From: Ascidia mentula
Lineage: Eukaryota; Chordata; Ascidiacea; Phlebobranchia; Ascidiidae
Assembly: GCA_947561715.1 (NCBI GenBank)
Contig: OX387203.1
Coordinates: 12,462,001-12,526,000 of the forward strand
Reading direction: 5' to 3'
Length of the DNA: 64,000 bases
Positions 46,296-56,684 of the stretch are shown in pieces. A model generated the notes under the pieces. It searched no databases, had not been told where the DNA came from, and saw only the letters and a program-made list of their open reading frames with translations. Positions within the stretch are counted from its first letter, which is position 1, and the number at the start of each line of letters is the position of its first letter. The position numbers and the translations under genes are program-made.

Positions 46296-49009
46296 ATGGA
46301 AGACACTGTTGCAAGATTTACCCGTAAATGTGCGACAAAAAGTGTAAATGAGTGAGACACCATTACATTTTATGTTTTTACAGAAGTTTAGAATAAAGCA
46401 TTTTGTTCTGGAACATACGTAAATATTAGACTTTTAAATTATAATGCCGAACTTGCCAAGAAGACCAACAGCGCACTCTGATTACTTACAACCGTCACGT
46501 GAGTTCTTTACAATAAATGAATGTTAGCTTCAGTTAATCAGTACTGGATCCAATCGACAACATGCGCACAATGAATGCTAAGCAAGCAGACAAACTATAT
46601 TTACGGAAATACGGAAGTAATTGAACAGCTGAAACCGCTTGTCTGTCTGTCAAAAGATAAATCAGACCAACCGAAGTCACTTTTTAACACAATATGTGTA
46701 AAACGTTGTTGGTGCTTAAAACCTACGACATTTGCACTTTAGTATATTTGCATTTAGCATTTTGAACATGATAGACCAGAGCCCACTTTCCGGCACGTTT
46801 TGAAATTCGTGAAAAACCTTCCATACTTTGAACAAGAAATCGTGATAAAGATTTTCATTTTTCAAACCCCAAAATCGCACCTGCAATTTTTCTGCGACCA
46901 AACATTAAATCCTTTAACAACCTACAGCGTCTATTAGGCACTAAAACATGATGGCTTAGATGCAATACATAGTTTTGACTTGCTTTAAAATAATGCTATA
47001 AGATTTTTGAGAAAATTAGACTTGCTTAATCAGTTCCTACACGAAAACGTTTAAATTTCTTCCGCAAAAATATATTTTTGTTGATATAACAAGTATTATA
47101 AGGTTGTCGACAACAACAAAAATATTTTTTTAAAGCTCGTCCTCAAAAAAAGAAATCTCGGACGGGATGTTGGAAAGCGGTTGTTGTTATCATGAGTTTG
47201 CTCTGCTTGGGAGCGACAGGTCTTTCAACATATTGCATCATTAAAGTAAGTTGATGTAAACTTGTCTATATGAGGACAAGAACCACAAATTGCGTTGAAA
47301 CTTTGTAATAGGTTAAATAAGCTATGTTGATAATTTTTTTGATTGCAGTTGTTTAATATGGGAGGAAACGCAACAAACGATGCGCGAAGTCACATGAAAG
47401 AAACACAAATCAATGACAGGAAAAGGTTGGACAGATTGGAGAAAATGATTGATCAATTCGCAAGATTTAACAATATTTCAGTAAGTGGTACCATCTAATT
47501 TACATTGTCCAAACCTGTTAGAATTGCCTTAATGCTGAAATTATAAACAAAGTAAATGGCAATACGTTTTAATGATATTTGTGGTGTGCATCTTGTTAAA
47601 TGTGTACAATTAATCCTTCATTATTTTAGAAATTATCAGATAGTCCAATAAAAGACAACGGGTTAGTAAAGTTAGAAGTTTTGATGCAAGCTCACGATCG
47701 GGAAATAGCGTTGCTTCAAGCTCAACTGCCTGTTGTCAATCGTTCGGTTTTCGAGAACAAAAACGATCTAAACTCAAAACTTTCGACATTGGGACGAAGA
47801 ATTTCCTCCGTTGAATCGAATCTTGTTAACATTTCGGCACTTTTAATAAAAAAGATTTCAAACAATGCAAAATCGATTGAAAAACAGCAGCAAGGTACAA
47901 CAGTAATTTCCTCGGTTTTATTGCAACATCTTCTTGCATGCATTTTGACTAAATTACAAAAAAACTGGCACTTTTGAAGTAATGTATTTTCTGTCGTCTT
48001 CTCAGATGTAGGTTGGATTCCTTTATTCAACGGCTACGAATACTTGGTTCAACGAATCGGTTTCAATTTTACTCAATGTCGAGAGTTCTGCAAAAGAAAG
48101 GGTGGAGATCTTGTGACTGTGGGAATGAGAAACAACGTCACTAGAAAGTAAGATAATTTCTAAATGATACGCTTTTTATTTGTTTTTCTTTATTAATGCA
48201 CTCCTTGTAAAAGCAAATGAGCTACAGTGATCGTTATAACGTGCAGACGTCGCATGCTGTTTCGACTTGCAAGGTTGTACTTTGCAAAAACCGCCGACAG
48301 TTTGGGTTTCATAACTAAGTAGAAACCTTTGGACAAACCACAGTAGAAAGCAATATAACCAAACAACGTTGGTTTGTACTTTGGGCAGCAACAGATTTAC
48401 GTTTACTCTTAAGTCCAAATTTAAAAAACTTGTTGCCTCGCTGTTTTAAGTAATTAGACCAGACCAGACCAGACCTTATGACTCGAAACAGTGTGCACTG
48501 TCTGCACATTTTATGTGCATGTCATTGTAAAATATGGCAAAATTTACGGCTTGTCATGTATTAATGATAATATTCCTCTTAATTGAGACAATTTTTTTCC
48601 TATAATACGTACCCTTTTTTAAAAATTATAACAATAACAAACATACTGTTACTCTTTTTCTGGAATTTAATAATATGCAAAAGTTAATATTATATTTAAA
48701 ACTCCAATTGTTTGCCATAGAAATCATTACTACTTTGCTTCTTTCAGATATTTAGCGGAAACCTTGGTTCCAGGTAAAACGCTATACAGTGTGTGGATAG
48801 GTTTGTCCGATCTCAAGCAAGAAGGGACGTGGAATTGGATTGATGGCGTTCGTGCGACCACCGGAAACACACACTTTGCGCGCGGGGAACCGAATAATTT
48901 TGGAACTGGGCAGGACTGTGCCTACGTTCACGAATTCGCGGAAGGATACAGAATGGCGGATTATTATTGCTCCTCGCGGTTTTCTGCTCTTTGTGAAAGA
49001 AAAATATAG
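46296..49009 (+). CDS. Membrane C-type lectin gene 4 (divergent)
   Basis: Exons: 46,296-46,341 (tentative), 47,136-47,245, 47,349-47,480, 47,630-47,894, 48,006-48,147 and 48,748-49,009; 318 residues, all in phase. The anchor exon is 110 bases, as in gene 3. There is a basic N-terminus (RPQKKKKSRTGC), a helix about residues 27-50, a coiled stalk to 184, then a C-type lectin domain with WIGL, EPN (GEPNNFGTGQDC) and MAD before YYC. The exon layout matches genes 2 and 3, so it is an older paralogue standing outside the recent duplication. The first exon (MEDTVARFTRKC) is weakly supported: its donor GTGTAA is unusual, though its phase is right. Confidence 0.82.
48465..48515 (+). repeat. Short repeat H1 fragment
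   Basis: AGACCTTATGACTCGAAAC followed by AGTGTGCACTGTCTGCAC, related to the copies near 42,060 and 55,690. It lies in intron 5 of lectin gene 4, as does the - strand fragment at 48,230-48,285. Confidence 0.4.
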
Positions 49010-49253
49010 TGACGCCATCACGACGTCACAGATTTATTGCTTTTGATGTGATGCAAGGCAAATATAAGTCTCCGCGTTGGCAATTTTTAGTGGGTAAGGG
49101 GACACTCTGTCTTGGTACTTCTGAGAAATCTTTGTGAAAACAGTTCATACGATAATTGATATCAACATGTTGACTTTTCCGGTGAATTCGTAAAACCATC
49201 GATACTCACTTATATGTTGTTGATATTTACAAGTTAATGTCAGTGAATTATTA

Positions 49254-49259
49254 AATAAA
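49254..49259 (+). terminator. Poly(A) signal of lectin gene 4
   Basis: AATAAA 245 bases after the stop codon. Confidence 0.55.
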
Positions 49260-49264
49260 TGTAG

Positions 49265-49980
49265 CATGCATTGTGTACAATAATTTTCGTGCCCTACTTT
49301 AGAAAGTGAAAAATCAAAAATTTGCCTTTAGTAACAAACAGTATTTAACTTATCTAAAGCCCTGTTATATTTAAGTTAATGTGTAATGCCAATGCGTCAA
49401 TAATACCGAATTTGCAAAGTATTTGCTTCAGAAAATTAGTGACATGTGACAATAACGAATGACGTGGCTTCTCAATAGACCTTTCTCAATGAAGAAGTCT
49501 TGTAATAGTTGTTAGTGACTAAACTTGAATAAAACTGGTTAAAAATTAAACTGTTAAACCGAAAACAGGACATAATTATGCAAAATTATTCACAGAGGTT
49601 GATTGAATATTAGCGTCATTGGGATTATTTATTTCTGTTGTTGATATGACAGTTTCTCAGAACATAATTATGCATTTATTGATAATTGATGAAGCAGCTT
49701 TAACTATTAAGACATCAGCAAAGTATGCACCAGTGCATGAGACATTGAACTTACATAACTTGCAAGTTTGATCCTGTCACGTGTGCTGTCACAACTTATA
49801 TTACATGTCATGCACGTATCTCATGTACAAAGCAAGCAACATCGTTCAAACGCACAGTACAGACAAAAGAAAGCCAGAAGTGTATTCTATACAGGTACTG
49901 ATGTTAGTTGTGGTGTAGAGCGTAAAATATAACAATAGTTCTTTTTGTGAAAACAACGGAAATGGGCATGAGAGTAAAGT
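49265..49980. other. Spacer between convergent genes
   Basis: No gene seen. AT-rich spacer between lectin gene 4 (+) and the ficolin-like gene (-). Confidence 0.4.
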
Positions 49981-49986
49981 CAAGAT

Positions 49987-49992
49987 TTTATT
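49987..49992 (-). terminator. Poly(A) signal of the ficolin-like gene
   Basis: AATAAA on -, 25 bases after the stop codon at 50,017-50,019. Confidence 0.55.
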
Positions 49993-50016
49993 TTTTTCAG
50001 CGATAAAACTGAAGAA

Positions 50017-51805
50017 TTATTTACAGAGTACTTTCATCATTGTAGATGTAACTCCTCCCCATCTATTTTTCCAAAAATACCAACTGATTGTACTACTGGA
50101 GGAACTGTTTGGCAACCATTTTGCATTTAATCTCCCGTAACCGCAACTGTTGTGCCAAAATGCTCCTCTTGTTGCAGCGCAGTTCCCACTATTTCTGTAG
50201 AGTTACCAGCGGTTTCAGTTTTTACTAAAACATTATTTGTAGCTCTTATTACATGTCAATATTTATTCTATAATTACAATGTAGCACAAGTTTTATAAGT
50301 CTATTAAAATTTATAATAATATTTGATTGACATTAACGTTTTCACTTGTGTCACGAAAAAGAAGTGTTGTCAGTTAGGTTGATTTCTTATTTCATTGCAG
50401 TCAAAAGACGAGAAAAAGTTATAACCTGTCATTGTCGACATCAGCGGTGCTAAACTCCGTGTTGTTAAGATTGTAAAACGATCTGTCGCCAGTCATCGCA
50501 TCACCAGCACTTCCGATATATTCACCAAACCGCAGGCGATACGATTGCAACTTGCTTCCAACAGAAAATGATCTGTCGTGAAAACATTTACGTGGTGGAC
50601 TCAACTAAATGGGAAATTCCTGTTGCTGCCAGGCATATTGCAATAAAAAATGAACTGATCTTCTGGAATAAATGTATTTTTGCCAGAAGTGAGACTTCCT
50701 CGCCGCATGGCAGACGAAACGTCGTAAAAATACAGTACGTTTATGCCAGAAGATCAATACATTTTCAACTGAATGCTTCAAGTATAGGCTTACTGATACT
50801 CAGCATAAGCGAAATCTTCGTCTCTGTCCAACAAATCTATTCGAAGTCTACACTGTGAATTCTTTGTGATTTTGTGAAGTGTTTCCAAACCTATTTTATC
50901 AGTTTTTTTTTAAAAATTCATAAAAACATGCACTAGGTTTTTACCTATCCAAAATTCTCCTGTTAAACTTCCAAATCCGTCTTGAAAATCTTGCCATGTT
51001 TTTCTCTGGAATGGCAATGAACCATCAAATCGTCGTTGGAAAACCTGACAGTGCACATAAAGATCGTAACGTAATATTGATTTTAATTAAATAATACCTA
51101 CATTTGAATTTAAAGAATATCAGAAAAAAACATCATTTGGTTTAAAAACTTAATTCAAAACTCACCCTCCATCCATTGTCGCAAAAAACTGTTTCTCCAG
51201 AAAAAAGTGTCAACATCCCATTTCTGAAAGCGCGGCATGATTCTGTGGCGCAAAAGCAAAAATAAATAATTTAATTTTTGATTTCAAAAACAAGTTCATA
51301 AGGGCCTGAAATATCAAATAAAAACGGGAAAAACTTACGCAAGCAGTAGATAAAAATTGACCTATTTAGAGGTAAAAGGTTTAGTTGTAATTTATTCGTT
51401 TTTTAGATAGAAACTAAAGTTTTACTTGGAAATAATTCCTCTTTCCAGCTCTGTAATATTGTTTCCAGGGTTTGGTTTAATTCTGCAATACCAAACGATT
51501 AAATCTCAAGTCTATTTGTAAAATATACTGTTGTCCGTGTATCAACTGCATTAAATTGAATAAATCTAACCTCTGAAAATGTACCCAAGATCTGCAGGCG
51601 GTCCTTGCGAACCTGGTGAGCCTTGTGGGCCCATTGGTCCCGGATGACCAACTGGTCCTCTTTTTCCGGGCAATCCTTGCTCATCACGTGCTGTCTGCTG
51701 ATAAGTTGGTTCAGTTGTTTCGTCACATCTTCTCTCCGTGATTATTTTGCAAACTTGACAATTTGACACAAGCAAATGGAGAAGCAAGAATAGCAACGTC
51801 TTCAT
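50017..51805 (-). CDS. Ficolin-like protein: collagen repeat plus fibrinogen-related domain
   Basis: Seven exons on -: 51,805-51,571, 51,482-51,426, 51,242-51,166, 51,044-50,945, 50,890-50,794, 50,572-50,426 and 50,194-50,017; all in phase, 296 residues. Residues 1-18 form a signal peptide. Nine Gly-X-Y triplets (about 44-70, GLPGKRGPVGHPGPMG) form a short collagen stalk. A short helix (ELNQTLETILQ) links to a fibrinogen-related domain (99-296): SCRAFRNG, VFQRRFDGSLPF, FGSLTGEFWIG, RIDLLDRDEDFAYAEY, QSFSVGS, DVDND (calcium-site type), NCAATRGAFWHNSCGYGRLN. Ficolins are secreted oligomers that bind acetylated sugars and trigger the lectin complement pathway. Cysteines before the stalk could link chains. 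Intron 5 contains a copy of hairpin repeat H2. Confidence 0.88.
50695..50755 (+). repeat. Hairpin repeat H2, copy 2
   Basis: Shares GCCGCATGGCAGACGAAACG and the AT-rich tail with the copy at 14,129. The leading CTGATGA is not kept. It lies inside intron 5 of the ficolin-like gene. Confidence 0.5.
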
Positions 51806-51809
51806 AGCT

Positions 51810-53000
51810 CAAAATTTGCCAACAGTTTGTCTAACGTAGATGTGCGCTATACTTTTCAACAGCACCAGTTACTTTTTAAACAGCATAAACGATTTCAAAA
51901 CGCATCAACACAGTTTGATGTTTTACAACCTATTGAATTAACTGAATCATTCCACTATAACTGTATGTTTGAACAACCATGTCTTAAGGCTGGAGGTTTG
52001 GTATGTCATGTTAAACGTGTTTACCTTTGCTTTTCGCAAATAGAGTTTGTGTTCCTGTGTTGGAATGTGCGATTCGAAAGGACTGGAAGAAAACAACTTC
52101 GTTGACAAATTATAGAGAAATTCCGATTATATTTTGTAATGTACCTGACCTGATGATTAAATGTGATCAATTGGAAAAGTAATGCAAACGTATTTGGAAC
52201 TTTATAACACCGATTTACTTATATATGTTTTTGTTAGGTGTTGTAAATTATTAACTACATGAGGTTTTGTGACACAACGTCTAATTTTTTTCACATATTC
52301 CTCTGGTAATCAACATAACTTCGTTTATGACGTCACTTTTCGTTCTTGTGTGGGTTGATGTCATTTGTCTGATTAAAGACTCCGCAGCGTCATCTATCTG
52401 TACAGCTCAAGTTCCAATGTAACCGCAAAGTGGTGCTGGCGCTTGCTAATTGCTTCATAGCTGCGGTGTTCGTTTTATTCGCAAAAACTAAACATGTCTA
52501 ATCTTATCCAAAAACATAACTAAAACTATTGGGGACAAAAATACTTCATGATTTACTTTGATGAGTTTTTACATGCTCTAATCGCTGTACGGTTTAGTAA
52601 TCAGAACACAACTAGGCGTGTTTAAATGCCAAAAATAAAGTCTCAAATCGAAGGTTAAATAAAAAAAATGTTTAACAAATCCTTGATGTATATTTGGGAG
52701 GATCCTTGGTCTAGTTAGCCTCTCTACTGCCACGCCAGGAGCAATGTTCGTTAACAACAAATATTATTTTGTTTTGCTTATAATAATTTACAGCTCAGTG
52801 GGTTGAAAAGTCATTTCGAGTTCTTTCTTCGTTTGTCTAGAAATCAAACAACTTCACAACTTTTAAATAATCCATTAAAATAGCAAATATTTACCAAATG
52901 ATGTTTGATCATAAAACGTCTTAGATGGAAGATTAGTTTCTTCATTGCGATCTACGTATTACACGAAAGCATTAGAAATCTTATGTCGCAAAACTACAGT
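51810..53000. other. Upstream region of the ficolin-like gene; no gene seen
   Basis: AT-rich with ORFs lacking domains (51,827-52,105 +, 52,578-52,760 -). No clear TATA element was assigned. Confidence 0.35.
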
Positions 53001-53004
53001 AAAC

Positions 53005-56000
53005 TTAATCACCATTTAATTCCATACTTGATGTGGCAACATTTCGAACAACCTGTAATGTACGATTGTAGTAAGGTGGGGTCAATCCAGGGCAAATAAC
53101 GACAACAGTGTTGTACAGATAGTTTACCTGAGAATTGCGAGATGCGTCAGAACCGCTGTGACCACCTTTCAACAATGGCGTTGTTGGTTCATGTACATCA
53201 AACTGTCCATCATCAAACGAAGAAGTGCCTTTATAATTACGAAATGTGTTGGAAAATAACACAAGAAAGCTCATGCATTTAAACAATTCAAAACATGGAA
53301 GGTACATAAGACAGACATATCGACTTTTCGCACCACCCCTTTCTCTGTGACAAATGCCGCTAGAACAGAGGCCGGCAACCTTTTTCAGGCCAATTACACT
53401 CTTTTTGCTCGAATTGAAACATATTCGGAGCCATTATTTTGACCTTGAACCGGAATAATCGTAACTATATGTTTTCTGTGAACTTAATTTATTTTTCCTA
53501 AATGAGCTTTCCGTTTCTATTGAGTCAAAGAGTAAATGAGCCATGGGTTGCCGACCTCTGCGCTAGAATATATTTACAATGTGATATATCTGGTTCATCA
53601 ATATCAAGTTGTACGAAAGCACGACAATCACAATTTCCTAACCTTTGTCCATATTCTTCATATCGAAACCTACAGGAAGTTTGGGCCGAGTCTCACTTTG
53701 TTCCTCAAACACGGTTTCACAACTCGGTTGAATATTTGTTGGTGCTGCGTCCTCACATTGACTGTAATTCAATATAAAAAAAATGTTTGATAATTACTTA
53801 AAAACTAAGCTTTGCTCTTTAATCTTTACCATGGGGGAATGACTTCGTAAACTCCCGGAATCAGCTCTGTTATTTCTTGCCACATCTGTAATTAAATTTG
53901 GGCACTGTCTCTGGTTGTCGCAAATATTTTCAATAGAAATCAACACAATTTTATGCACACAGGTATATGGTAAACATGGGTGTCCGCAAAAATAACTTAG
54001 GAAAGGGGATAGAATTATTTCCTGTGCGATTTTTAGGTTTCGTGTTTAAGACGTAATAGCAATATGTTTTAATTTTCGTACTTCAGACAATATTTTAATT
54101 ATCAACTTTTATGGATTATTTTACCTCGTCAATTGTTTGCTGGTTACGGGAGCAAATGATTACAAATATATCATCAATATTTTCAGTTGCAGTAAATGTG
54201 ACAAGGGAATTATGCTTTTTCGCAATTTCTTCAGCTTCTGATAAACCATCGGCCAACAGATGAGATGAACCCGGCTTCGTTTCATGGAAGTTTCGTATCA
54301 GGGGATATTTTGCACTTATTCCTTGGACAAATTCCAATGCTGATACAAACAAATATAAGAAAAATGTTAATTTTTCTAAGACAAGTTAACGAACTGTGCC
54401 GGAACCAAGCAACAAAAATTTTGTGACCCATTTCAAATTGTTTCTTTAAACCAGAGCTGACCAATCCGCAATCAGCATGCCTCATGCCGCCGAACGTAAT
54501 TAGACAATGATTGCACGAATTTCGCAAAAAATTCATGTCACAAAAAAGAAAAACGTTGTAAATTGTTACCACTGTGCTAGACTTAGATACTTCCTCCTGA
54601 TGAAGGCTGTTGCATAATAGCCGTAACGTCGAGAAACGTAAATACAATAAAGTTTGCCAGAAGAGCAGTATTAAGCAATGAAAAACGTTGTGTCATTATT
54701 TAAAAATTTACGATATCAAAATTGACAATCCAAAGTGCAATGTTGACATCAAACGTGTTTGTAACATTATAATACGCTTATGTGGTGATAATTGCCGACG
54801 AAACGTAATTATCGCAGTAGCATTTCAAAAATTTGAAAACATCAGGGAAATACGGCAAACAAACCGCCAAAAAAAATTTTTAGTGCTTTGGTGTTCCGCT
54901 ACAGCGTCGTGGGAAGGATTTTTACCATTTATATGTTTTTCAAAAAAAAAGCATTAACTTGTGGAAACCTCTTATTATTATTTCTTATTATATTAAAAAT
55001 GGTGGCATTGTTTTTTAAAAAGTATGTTCTCTTACCTCCGTTGGGGGAAATGTTATCAAAAACATTCATCGGGGTAAGTCCCCAACAACTAAACGATTAA
55101 CGATATGTAATCTGGTGGTAATTAACAAATTTAAAACGATCTGTGTTATTGGCAGTTTCAAGTGACTACATGATTAAATCATGAATTTATTGTATCGTTT
55201 TACCTTTACTAATTTCCGGCACTTGGCCCGTAACGAATGCTGAATTGATACCTTTAACACAGATTTCAACGTTTGTCAACTTAACGGCGTCGGAAGTTTG
55301 TAAATATTTTGTAATTGGCAGAGGAGAGGAAACTTCCTTTCGAATTATTATTTTTTTGTCCCATTTTGTTAAAACTTTTTCAAAATCTCGTTTAGGGTTC
55401 GAGGAAATTGTTACATATATAACTGTTGTGTGGTGATTGTCCGACTTCTGTAAAACAACAGGAAAAAAGGTGAGACTTTAATATGGTATTTCCATTTATG
55501 TGCAAAAAAGCCATATTATTGCAAAGCTGCAGACAGGGTGTGTACACCACAGTGGTTCGTCGTCTCTGTTGTTCGGTACTCAGTATAGGGTACCCTGCAG
55601 ATCAACGTTGACCGAAAGGTACAACAAAGTGGAGACTAGTGTGCCTGCTAGTGTAAAAGCTAGCACAGTGCCAGCTGCACTGATGAGACCTTACAAGTCG
55701 AAACAGTGCGTGTACACACCCTGTCTGCAACTTTGTATTTCCATTTGATTTGGTGATTTGTGATTTAGTAAACTTTCTGTTGTGCGTAAAAAAAATGTGT
55801 AAACTTACTTCAAAATAAACCTGACTCTTGGTGGTGGATTTCAGATGGAGGCAATATTTAAGCCAATTTTTATTCCTCACTAAATCCTCAAATCCATCAA
55901 CAACGTCAACCTTTTCCACAGAGATAAGTTCTTCTAGGGCATTTACCACTTTTGGAAGAGCATTATCCGTGTTTTTGTAGTGAACAAAAAGACGGCCCTG

Positions 56001-56345
56001 CTTTACAATCAAAGAACCTAAGTAACAAAATATTATATTACTTCTCAATTTGCAACATGTCACATATACATACATAAGTTTTAAGCTACAATCGTATGCT
56101 CAGAACCTTTACTTTGCTTAAGTTTTTAAATTTTAAAACAAAATGCGCCAATTTCAACAAATACGCCACGAAAAAATTCCAGATTTGGACTAAAATCTCT
56201 TGAATGGATTGTGATAATTGATACCGAGAACTCCGCTTTGCTTCATCCTGTCATATGTAGATCTACTGACAGAGAAGTTTTCAAAGGTTTCCTGATTCGT
56301 CCGTTCCTTTAACGCAGAAATGAGATATTTTGCTCTGAAATCCAT
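53005..56345 (-). CDS. Unrecognised eight-exon gene
   Basis: Exons on -: 56,345-56,225 (or from an acceptor at 56,363), 56,017-55,809, 55,447-55,204, 54,339-54,125, 53,885-53,830, 53,761-53,643, 53,228-53,128 and 53,052-53,005; 370 residues if ATG 56,345 is the start, and every junction is in phase. No signal peptide or membrane helix was seen. The body alternates strands and helices. Two segments look alike: KSDNHHTTVIYVTISSNP then FEKVLTKWDKK, and TATENIDDIFVIICSRN then MWQEITELIPG. This suggests an internal duplication. The tail is polar and low in structure (PTTPLLKGGHSGSDASRNSQ). A 20-base exon upstream (56,449-56,430) might extend the N-terminus. Function unknown. Confidence 0.7.
54597..54672 (+). 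repeat. Hairpin repeat H2, copy 3 (diverged)
   Basis: CTGATGAA, then a different stem (GGCT / AGCC), then GTAACGTCG and a tail GCCAGAAGAGCAGTA. Stem bases differ from copies 1 and 2 but still pair. It lies in intron 3 of the unrecognised gene. Confidence 0.45.
55518..55736 (+). repeat. Short foldback repeat H1 (full copy)
   Basis: The ends are inverted repeats (GCAGACAGGGTGTGTACAC and its complement GTGTACACACCCTGTCTGC). Near the 3' end come CTGATGA, a stem GACC...AAGTC and GAAAC. It lies in intron 2 of the unrecognised - gene and is the longest member of the H1 family in the window. Confidence 0.55.
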
Positions 56346-56519
56346 GTCGGGCAATTCATCGACCTGAGAGCACGATGTGTGATAAGCAATGTACAAACAC
56401 AAACCATCATAATTTATTTCACAACCTACCTTTATCACCCTTCTGGCTCCTGAAACAAAAAATTATCAATATTAGGGTACATATGCATCACAGCCTTCAC
56501 CAAGGCAGTCAAAGCGAGA

Positions 56520-56600
56520 GAAAAACAATTCCGCTACGGGTGGGGTTTGAACTCGCAATCCTACGCGTTATGGGCCATTGAACTGCCGAAAATTACAGAA
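56520..56600 (-). repeat. tRNA-like sequence, probably SINE-derived
   Basis: On - a box-B-like GAGTTCAAACCCC is preceded by GGCCCATAACGCG, like a Met-tRNA anticodon region, but the anticodon and T stems do not pair well. It is more likely a degenerate tRNA-derived repeat than a working tRNA. Confidence 0.3.
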
Positions 56601-56641
56601 AAACATTGGAAGTTCGTCACTGCAAACTGGCAGTAATAACG

Positions 56642-56647
56642 TTTATT
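56642..56647 (-). terminator. Poly(A) signal after the claudin-like array
   Basis: AATAAA on -, about 38 bases after the final stop. No AATAAA occurs in any of the three gaps between the claudin-like units. Confidence 0.65.
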
Positions 56648-56684
56648 CAAACCTAAGCAGAAACACAACATTTTTATATGTAAA

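Noticed and set aside
51336-51360. 23-base exon candidate in the ficolin-like gene
   Set aside because: It has AG and GT borders but breaks the frame into the fibrinogen-domain exon; joining 51,426 directly to 51,242 keeps the frame.
56520-56600. A functional Met-type tRNA gene on -
   Set aside because: A box-B-like string is present, but the anticodon and T stems do not pair. Kept only as a tRNA-like repeat.
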